From Oscillatoria nigro-viridis PCC 7112 (GTDB lineage: Bacteria; Cyanobacteriota; Cyanobacteriia; Cyanobacteriales; Microcoleaceae): a DNA stretch of 64,000 nucleotides. This document shows, one piece after another, positions 25,421 to 33,000 of the stretch; the first letter of the stretch is position 1; every line of letters starts with the position of its first letter. The notes under the pieces are model-generated. The model did not search any database. It had not been told where the DNA came from and saw nothing but the letters and a program-made list of their open reading frames with translations. The stretch covers positions 4,726,501 through 4,790,500 of the forward strand of contig NC_019729.1 in assembly GCF_000317475.1 (NCBI RefSeq). The letters are read 5' to 3'. The position numbers and the translations under genes are program-made.

Positions 25421-26623
25421 ATGACTGCGATCGCATCCCTACTAAAAACCCAACCTCAACCATTTCGCTTTCTGCTGTACACCGAATGGATCATGTTAGG
25501 CAGTTGTGGAGTGATGGCCGCCATCGAAGCGTGGCAGCGTCAAAGTCTTCCCGTACAGCACATTCTGATCCTGATCTCCCTGGGCTTGATGGGATGGATC
25601 TTACCTGCGGGCAAAACTTCGTTTCGCTATCTCTATACGGCGATCGAAATGGGTCTGATCTTCTACGGAACTACCTTGGGATATCTGCATATCCTACCGA
25701 CCCTGTATTTAATCGTCTTAATTCGCAGTTGTTTTTTATTTGCATCCCCCGGTCGATGGATTGTGGCAGGTCTGTCGCTGGTAATGTATATGTTTCATCA
25801 AGTTCAGTATCTTCAAAGAGTGATACCCCTAATGTTGCCTAATGTCGAGCAACAGCAAATTTGGATGCACCAGACGGCAGAATTGTTGATGTTTGGATTG
25901 GGGCTATTTTTCGTGTCGCAGTTGGTCAGTACCTTACTAGCAGAACGCAGAACCCAGGAACAACTATCGCAAGCCCACGCACAGCTACGGGAATATGCCC
26001 TGCAAATAGAAGATTTAGCAGCGGTTCAGGAACGCAATCGCATTGCAAGAGAGATTCACGATTCCCTGGGTCACGCCTTGACTTCGCTCAACATTCAACT
26101 GCAAACCGCCATGAAACTCTGGCAACATGACCCCATAGAGGCACAACCGTTTTTGGAACAAGCCCAGCGACTCGGTAAGGTGGCGATGAAAGAAGTTCGA
26201 CAATCGGTAAATGCGCTAAGAGCAGACGCAGAGGCAGAAGAACCCTTGGAACAGGGGATTGCCTCGCTGATGGAAGACTTTCGCCAGATTACGGGTGTCA
26301 CTGTTACCAGCAGCATTTGCGTGGAAGTTGTGTTACCACCTCAAGTTGTCAAAACGCTGTATCGCATCGTGCAAGAAGCGTTGACCAACATTTGCAAATA
26401 CGCCCAAGCTACCGAGGTTCGCCTGCAATTGCAAACAACGTGCGATCGAGTGCTTTTGACTCTTGAAGATAACGGGCGGGGGTTCCAATTAGAAAGTGGT
26501 ACTGGCGGGTTTGGATTGCGAGGGATGCAAGAGCGAATTGCTTCTCTCAACGGAGAGTTTCACCTGGAAACATCACCCGGAGCGGGGTGTAGAATCGATG
26601 TTAGCCTGCCGTTAAGTAGGTAG
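25421..26623 (+). CDS. NarL/DesK-type membrane sensor histidine kinase
   Basis: The 400-residue protein has an N-terminal membrane part with about five or six hydrophobic helices (residues ~20-170), then a short coiled coil (QLSQAHAQLREYALQIEDLAAVQE). The HisKA_3 dimerisation box RNRIAREIHDSLGHAL has the phospho-accepting His near 212. The ATPase domain has the N-box (IVQEALTNICKYA), EDNGRGF and GGFGLRGMQERI. Such kinases pair with LuxR-type regulators; one lies 117 bp downstream. The signal is unknown. Confidence 0.93.
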   Translation: MTAIASLLKTQPQPFRFLLYTEWIMLGSCGVMAAIEAWQRQSLPVQHILILISLGLMGWILPAGKTSFRYLYTAIEMGLIFYGTTLGYLHILPTLYLIVLIRSCFLFASPGRWIVAGLSLVMYMFHQVQYLQRVIPLMLPNVEQQQIWMHQTAELLMFGLGLFFVSQLVSTLLAERRTQEQLSQAHAQLREYALQIEDLAAVQERNRIAREIHDSLGHALTSLNIQLQTAMKLWQHDPIEAQPFLEQAQRLGKVAMKEVRQSVNALRADAEAEEPLEQGIASLMEDFRQITGVTVTSSICVEVVLPPQVVKTLYRIVQEALTNICKYAQATEVRLQLQTTCDRVLLTLEDNGRGFQLESGTGGFGLRGMQERIASLNGEFHLETSPGAGCRIDVSLPLSR

Positions 26624-26711
26624 GCGAAAATAAATTACTTCATGTAACAAAGTGTAAAATTAACGTAACCTCTTTTGGCGTTTTTTCTTTGTCGGTGTAA
26701 TTAAGAACTAT

Positions 26712-26743
26712 CATGGGATAATACATTTTAGGAATATCCCATG
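26712..26743. promoter_or_regulatory. Palindrome spanning the response-regulator start codon
   Basis: CATGGGATA (26712-26720) and TATCCCATG (26735-26743) are perfect 9-bp inverted arms around a 14-nt loop. The start ATG (26741) is in the right arm and the likely ribosome site AGGA (26730-26733) is in the loop. It could be an operator for self-control or an mRNA hairpin limiting initiation. Confidence 0.6.
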
Positions 26744-27400
26744 ATTCGTCTGTTGTTAGTTGACGATCAGCAGCTTATCTGCCAAGGGCTCAAGGCTATG
26801 TTAAGCCTAGAATCAGATTTAGAAGTGATTGGAATTGCCCACAACGGTAAAGCTGCCATAGAGCAAGTCGAAGCTCTCCAACCCGATGTTGTATTAATGG
26901 ATTTAAAAATGCCCGTGATGGATGGTAGAGAAGCAACTCGCCTGATCTGTCAGTCATTTCCCAACACGAGTGTCTTGGTTTTAACTACTTTTGATGACGA
27001 TGGATACATTGTTGATGCGATGCGAGCCGGAGCCAAGGGCTATTTGTTGAAAGATATGCCATCGGAAGAGTTAGCACAAGCAATTCGTTTGGTGCAATCG
27101 GGTTATACTCAACTGGCTCCTGGTTTAATGGATAAGCTAATAACAGGATTTTGTGCAGCACCTACGACTCCAACACCTACTACTCAACTCTCGAAACTCC
27201 CTGCACTGGCACAATTAACCCCGCGCGAACAAGAGGTATTGCGGTTGATTGGTAAAGGTTTAGCCAACCGAGATATTGCCCAGCAGTTGTTTATTTCTGA
27301 GGGAACAGTGAAGACTCATGTCACTCATTTACTGAATCGGTTAAACTTGCGAAATCGATCGCAGTTGGCAATTTATGCCCATTCTGCGATCGAAACCTGA
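26741..27400 (+). CDS. NarL/LuxR-type response regulator
   Basis: The 219-residue protein has a receiver domain (acidic pair VDDQ at 7-10, phospho-acceptor D54 in VLMDLKMP, K106 region in GYLLKDM) and a C-terminal LuxR helix-turn-helix (LTPREQEVLRLIGKGLANRDI, then SEGTVKTHVTHLLNRL). It would be phosphorylated by the kinase encoded just upstream. The intervening 117 bp is long for one operon and carries a palindrome over its own start, suggesting separate or self-regulated expression. Confidence 0.94.
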   Translation: MIRLLLVDDQQLICQGLKAMLSLESDLEVIGIAHNGKAAIEQVEALQPDVVLMDLKMPVMDGREATRLICQSFPNTSVLVLTTFDDDGYIVDAMRAGAKGYLLKDMPSEELAQAIRLVQSGYTQLAPGLMDKLITGFCAAPTTPTPTTQLSKLPALAQLTPREQEVLRLIGKGLANRDIAQQLFISEGTVKTHVTHLLNRLNLRNRSQLAIYAHSAIET

Positions 27401-28026
27401 ATCACTTTATTTTTTTTTTATTAACCGCAGAGGGCGCAGAGATCGCAGAGAGAGGCTGCACAATCCCGATCAGATTACCGCTGCATACTTTACCTCAGCT
27501 ACAATCAAATTATCTTAGATGTAATTGCGATATTTTTGGTGAAACTATGCTGATAACAGAAGCCCCTTTTTATGCTCCGCAAATGGACAGTTAAAAAATA
27601 TCAGATGCTGGGAGAGATGGGATTTTTTCACCCAGAGGAGCGAGGTGAATTAATTTTAGGAAATATTATCAAAATGAGTGCGAAAGGAACTGCCCATACT
27701 TCTGCTACTAGACGCAGGGCGACACTGTTGCGCGAACTTCTCGAAAACCAGGCTGCTGTCTATACTCAAGATCCGATCGCCCTTGATGACAATTCCGAAC
27801 CCGAACCGGATATCGCCGTAGTCAGAATCGATCCTTTTGACTATGCGACTCACCATCCGACTCCCTCAGAAGTATATCTAATTATCGAAGTGGCAGACAG
27901 CAGCTTAACTTTCGATCGCGAAATTAAAGCCAAAGCTTACGGGCGATCGGGAATTGCCGATTATTGGGTGCTAAATGTGGGCGATCGACAACTGCACGTT
28001 GGGTGCATCTCACTTTGGCAAATACA

Positions 28027-28830
28027 TCAAATTGAAAGTTGACCGTTGAGATAAGCACAGCGAAGAGAAAGGATAGAGGGAACGCTCTCAATCTTCCATT
28101 GCGCTCCTGATATTTTTACCCTAAACCCAATTCGTTTAATGATTGATTCAACTGTTCCAGAACCTATCGAACTTATGGATTCTTCTTTATAGTATTGGTA
28201 GTTGACTATTCGGCAGCGATGAGTCTCTAAATAATTACAAAATGTTTTAAATGCTTGTTTTTTCATCTCTTTAAATAGATTGATAACTTCATCTATTTTA
28301 CCTTGCCACAACATATTTTCTGCTAATTTCAAACGTTTTAGCGAACCTCCTACCTTGTAAAGATTTTCTTTCAGATGATACCAATCTAAGATTTCTTGTC
28401 TTTGTTCAGTATCTCCTATTTCTTGAAATATTTTCCAAATTCCCGCATGACCGTCTCCTAGGCAATACATAGGATGTCGCAATTTTTGGCTATTAGTCCA
28501 ATCAATTAAATTTTGATTATTTTGAAAAGATGCTCCCGAATAAACATTATCTAAACAAATGGCTTTATAGTCTTTCCAGTAACAACCCTCGCCTTTGGTG
28601 TCGTTGCGTAGCCTGACTTTCCCGCCATCTAATGTAATTTCTTGAACTCCTTGTTTAGATGTAGGTAATTCAAATTCTTGTCGTTTGACTAATCTTTGTA
28701 ATGTACTATGAGAGACTTTGATTCCGGTGAAAATCTCTAAATCTTTTTCTGCCATTTGATAAGATTCGTTGGCACTAATTAAAAGACAGCATTTTTCCAT
28801 CATTGGACTGAATTGACTATACGCTTTCAA
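28027..28830 (-). CDS. ISKra4-type transposase, catalytic part
   Basis: The 267-residue frame contains LDGGKVRLR with the first Asp, YCLGDGHAGIWKIF with a second acidic site, LDWYHLKENLYKVG and a C-terminal SIGSGTVESIIKRIGFR with the likely catalytic Glu. This is the DDE pattern of ISKra4 and related groups. The protein sequence reads back in frame beyond its ATG to about 28880 (SIVGSLEITDNQAKYFGL). It is therefore probably made as a -1 frameshift fusion with the upstream 69-residue frame. Confidence 0.83.
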   Translation of the reverse strand: MKAYSQFSPMMEKCCLLISANESYQMAEKDLEIFTGIKVSHSTLQRLVKRQEFELPTSKQGVQEITLDGGKVRLRNDTKGEGCYWKDYKAICLDNVYSGASFQNNQNLIDWTNSQKLRHPMYCLGDGHAGIWKIFQEIGDTEQRQEILDWYHLKENLYKVGGSLKRLKLAENMLWQGKIDEVINLFKEMKKQAFKTFCNYLETHRCRIVNYQYYKEESISSIGSGTVESIIKRIGFRVKISGAQWKIESVPSILSLRCAYLNGQLSI

Positions 28831-28883
28831 TCCAAAATATTTCGCTTGATTGTCGGTAATTTCGAGCGAACCGACTATTGATT

Positions 28884-29093
28884 TTATTTTTCTGGGTTTT
28901 CCTGTTTGAATTCCTGATACTGCTGAAAAAAAAAGTTACCTAGTTCTGGTCCCACTTCTTCTAGCATTTTCTGACGGAGAGACTTTTCTATGCTATCAAA
29001 GCTTTCTAACTCGCTTGGAGCTGTATTTCTGTAAAGAATTTCTGCTGCCGCTTTTAAGTAGACTTTTAGCTGTTCTTGGTCTGAGGGTGTCAT
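28884..29093 (-). CDS. ISKra4-type transposase, N-terminal part
   Basis: The 69-residue frame (MTPSDQEQLKVYLKAAAEIL..QKMLEEVGPELGNFFFQ) matches the N-terminus of this transposase group and ends at TAA after ENPEK. The end holds GAAAAATAAAA on the coding strand. A -1 slip on the AAA codon moves ribosomes into the long frame, which reads K-I-K-S-I-V-G-S. Alternatively one base was lost and the gene is broken. Confidence 0.75.
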   Translation of the reverse strand: MTPSDQEQLKVYLKAAAEILYRNTAPSELESFDSIEKSLRQKMLEEVGPELGNFFFQQYQEFKQENPEK

Positions 29094-29319
29094 TTTCTTT
29101 ACCTCATATTTTTGGGCAATTTTACTAGCTTTTCCATTTTAACCCTTTGGTGACATATTCGCCAAAGTGAGATGCACCCTGCACGTTTTTCGAGAACCAA
29201 CTGAAAATTGCTATCAAAGCGAAGTAATTCTTGCGGAAACTGCGAGCATTTCACCGATCGAATTTCCCGCTTTCAATATCGCAATTCAGGCAATGTTGCC
29301 CCCTCTGGTATCAAATTGA

Positions 29320-30090
29320 AAACGCCTGTATCAACCTCCCAAACTTCGAGGTAAATCTCCTGGTTGGATTTCTGGACGTAAACGACGACGTATAATTCGA
29401 TATCCCGTGGTCTAAAAAGGGTTGGCTCCTACGATAAACCCGACAAAAACTCTCCTTAATCTGATGTTTTTGATTGTTATTTTTGATTGCATTCAATTTA
29501 CATTAATGCACTTCTTTATTCTGTCTTAGTCTCAAATCCAGTAATGAATAATTATCATTAGCGGTTGCGCTTAATGGTTATAAAAGCTGCTGAATAAAAT
29601 CAAATTTAGGACAATTTACTATCAAAAAATCAAGGGGCGTTTGTACTTGCACAGGAGAGGGATTAATGAATACAAACTTAACCACCGCCCGATTAATTGT
29701 AGTCCAAGGGCACGGCGCAGTGTCCTGATTTTGGGTAATATCAAATCCGTTGGCATCGTCCTGTATTCATCTCTCTCTTCCCTTTCTCTGTATCCTCTGT
29801 GTTCTCTGCGGTTTAATCATTCCGATACAACCGGAATGGATATAACGGGTAAAATAAACCGGATTGGATGGTGAAATTGCCGTCGCGAGTGCGATCGACT
29901 CCAACCATCGACAACAAAGCAAAAGAGGACACGGCATTGCCGTTCCCCTACCCAAAAAATAGCAACTAAAGTGTTTAACAATTACCAAAAAAAAGGACAC
30001 AGTAATACTATGTCCTTACCTCTGTATTGTAGGGACACAGCATTGCTGTGTCCCTAACCGTACCGATATCCCGATTAGGATTCTTGCCGT
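29320..30090. other. Gene-free region with palindromic repeats
   Basis: Apart from short chance frames I see no gene. The right part carries four GGACAC-type palindromes: 29703-29728, 29928-29952 (GGACACGGCATTGCCG), 29993-30021 (GGACACAGTAATACTATGTCC) and 30028-30055 (GGGACACAGCATTGCTGTGTCCC). The last two lie just 3' of the giant RTX gene and may help end its transcript. Confidence 0.6.
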
Positions 30091-33000
30091 TTAGAACAAG
30101 AACAATTCAGAATTACCGGAAACTCCCAAATTGACATCGACAGTGGCAAACAAACTGTTACCACCAACCGTAGAACCGTTGCTATCGTAATACAGCTTGG
30201 TAGACGCAGACAAACTGTCGTAGATAGCCATGATGGACGGCCCGGTTAAAGTTGCTTCAAACACAGTTACATCAGACACTGTGCTGCTGTAAGCGTAGAA
30301 ACTCGAACCCAAAGGCCCAGAGCCGGTCGTAAAGGCTGCAAAACCAGTTTTGTCGAGGTTAATTACATCATCAGCAATGCTGTAATTGGTAATTATATCC
30401 CCGCCGTCAGCAGTAGTTCCGGTGAACACAAACACATCCAAACCAGCACCGCCGTTGAGAACATTGGTTCCCACACCACCGATTAAAGTGTCATTCCCGA
30501 TGCCGCCGTTGAGAGTATCGCTACCGCCACCGCCGAAGAGGCTGTCATTACCATCGTCGCCGGAAATGCTGTCGTTACCCAAACCGCCGTCGAAAATGTC
30601 GGCACCAGAACCGCCGCTGAGGATGTCAGCAAACTCAGTACCAGTGACGCTGTTAGCACTCGCATCTCCGGTAAACAAGACAGGAGTAGTGAAGTTGTAA
30701 CCGCCAGCACCTGAACCGAAATTGTTAAAGGCGACGGGGAAAGTGTTCCCAGCAGCAGTTAAATCGGCAACGCTGCCTGAGTTGGTAGTAGTACCAGTGG
30801 GAGAAGAGGCGATCGTACCTGTAAATACAAAGTCCGCCGTTCCCAGATTGCTAGCAGCCGTACCCAGATTCGCAATCAAGGTAGAACCACCGGCCACCGT
30901 ACCGTTCGAGTCAAAATACAACACAGTCTCGTTCGACGCATTCGTAAAGGCGAAGAAACCAGCAGTTGTAGAATTGCCCAGGGCTGTAGCTTGTGCCTGT
31001 TCCAAAGAAGCATAACTGCCCTGAGTGAAAATCACTAACTCTTTGCCAGTAATGTCCGGAGTTGAACCGCTAACACCGTCAAAGTTAGTCGTCGTCAAAT
31101 TCCCGAAAGCGCTCGCGCTAAACTCGAATTTGTCTGCCCCAACAGTAAAGTCGGTAATTGTATCGCCGCCTTCACCTGCTGCTTTGTAAACAAACAGATC
31201 CGCACCAGCACCGCCAGTCAGAACATCTGCACCCGAACCGCCGCTGAGGATGTCAGCAAACTCAGTACCAGTGACGCTGTTAGCCTTCGCATCTCCGGTA
31301 AACAAGACAGGAGTAGTGAAGTTGTAACCGCCAGCACCTGAACCGAAATTGTTAAAGTCGCTTGGGAAAGTGTTCCCAGCAGCAGTTAAATCGGCAACGC
31401 TGCCTGAGTTGGTAGTAGTACCAGTGGGAGAAGAGGCGATCGTACCTGTAAATACAAAGTCCGCCGTTCCCAGATTGCTAGCAGCCGTACCCAGATTCGC
31501 AATCAAGGTAGAACCACCGGCCACCGTACCGTTCGAGTCAAAATACAACACAGTCTCGTTCGACGCATTCGTAAAGGCGAAGAAACCAGCAGTTGTAGAA
31601 TTGCCCAGGGCTTTAGCTTGTGCCTCTTGCAAAGAGGCATAACTGCCCTGAGTGAAAATCACTAACTCTTTGCCTGTAATGTCCGGAGTTGAACCGCTAA
31701 CACCGTCAAAGTTAGTCGTCGTCAAATTCCCGAAAGCACTGCTGACAAACTGGAATTTGTCTGCCCCAACAGTAAAGTCGGTAATTGTATCGCCGCCTTC
31801 ACCTGCTGCTTTGTAAACAAACAGATCCGCACCAGCACCGCCAGTCAGAACATCTGCACCCGAACCGCCGCTGAGGATGTCAGCAAACTCAGTACCAGTG
31901 ACGCTGTTAGCCTTCGCATCTCCGGTAAACAAGACAGGAGTAGTGAAGTTGTAACCGCCAGCACCTGAACCGAAATTGTTAAAGTCGCTCGGATAAGTGT
32001 TCCCAGCAGCAGTTAAATCAACAACGCTGCCTGAGTTGGTAGTAGTACCACTATCAGGAGATGCGATCGTACCTGTAAATACAAAGTCCGCCGTTCCCAG
32101 ATTGCTAGCAGCCGTACCCAGATTCGCAATCAAGGTAGAACCACCGGCCACCGTACCGTTCGAGTCAAAATACAACACCGTTTCGTTCGACGCATTCGTA
32201 AAGGCGAAGAAACCAGCAGTTGTAGAATTGCCCAGGGCTTTAGCTTGTGCCTCTTGCAAAGAGGCATAACTGCCCTGAGTGAAAATCACTAACTCTTTGC
32301 CAGTAATGTCCGGAGTTGAACCGCTAACACCGTCAAAGTTAGTCGTCGTCAAATTCCCGAAAGCGCTGGCACTAAACTCGAATTTGTCAGTTCCAGACTT
32401 AAAGTCGGCAATTTTATCGCCGCCTTCTTTAGTTGTCCTGTAAACAAACAGATCCGCACCACTGCCACCGCTTATGACATCCAAACCGAGGCCGCCGGTG
32501 ATGGTATCGTTGCCGTCGCCGCCCTTGAGGGTATCGTTAAAGTTGCTGCCGACAATCTTGTCATCGCCTGCTAAACCATCGTAATTAACTGCAGCCGGAT
32601 AAGTGCCGAAATCCACATTGTCAGGGCCGGCAGTACCGACAGGAACATTTAGTGGCGTGCCTGTGAAGACAAAGTTACTGACTTGCAGGCGAATGTTGAG
32701 TGAGAAACTGGTGACAATTTCAAAGCGCGCCCCAACAGAAAATACCAGTACGGAACGGCCCGTAGCGGCATCTGTAAACTGACAGAAAGTAGGCGCGTCT
32801 AGGTTGCCACCCAAAGCTAAAAACCGCGCTTGCAAAGACGTGATGCTGTTAACAGTGATGTCCGCGCTGAAGTCGAGCAAGTTAGCGCTGCCGATCGACC
32901 CAACAGCAGAAGTAGCAGTAATCTCCAGTCGGGTCAAGCTAGAAACACTGAGATTACCAAAAGCTGCCGTAGAAAGCTCTAAAACATCGTCATTGACATT

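Larger units (their letters stand above)
28001..29179. mobile_element. ISKra4-type insertion sequence with 8-bp target duplication
   Basis: The ends are perfect 19-bp inverted repeats (GGGTGCATCTCACTTTGGC at 28001-28019 and its complement at 29161-29179). They are flanked by TGCACGTT on both sides (27993-28000 and 29180-29187), the target duplication. The element is 1179 bp and carries a two-frame transposase on the minus strand. Intact ends and frames suggest a recent insertion. Confidence 0.93.
27572..29319 (+). pseudogene. Uma2-family nuclease gene split by ISKra4-type element
   Basis: The left part (27572-28000) reads LRKWTVKKYQMLGEMGFFHPEERGELI through SEPEPDIAVVR, EVYLIIEVADSSLTFDREIKAKAYGRS and IADYWVLNVGDRQLHV. 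The right part resumes exactly in frame after the element (29188-29319) as FREPTENCYQSEVILAET and ends SPIEFPAFNIAIQAML. Uma2 (DUF820) proteins have a PD-(D/E)XK-like fold, and the ExD and ExK residues are visible. The N-terminus may be shifted too: MLITEAPF at 27547 is in another frame, joined if one T of a T5 run is removed. Confidence 0.88.

Noticed and set aside
28001-28019. AGATGCACCC shared between the ISKra4-type inverted repeat and the sRNA units
   Set aside because: Only 10 nt are shared and the flanks differ. I judge it chance, though a derived origin of the array from an IS end cannot be fully excluded.
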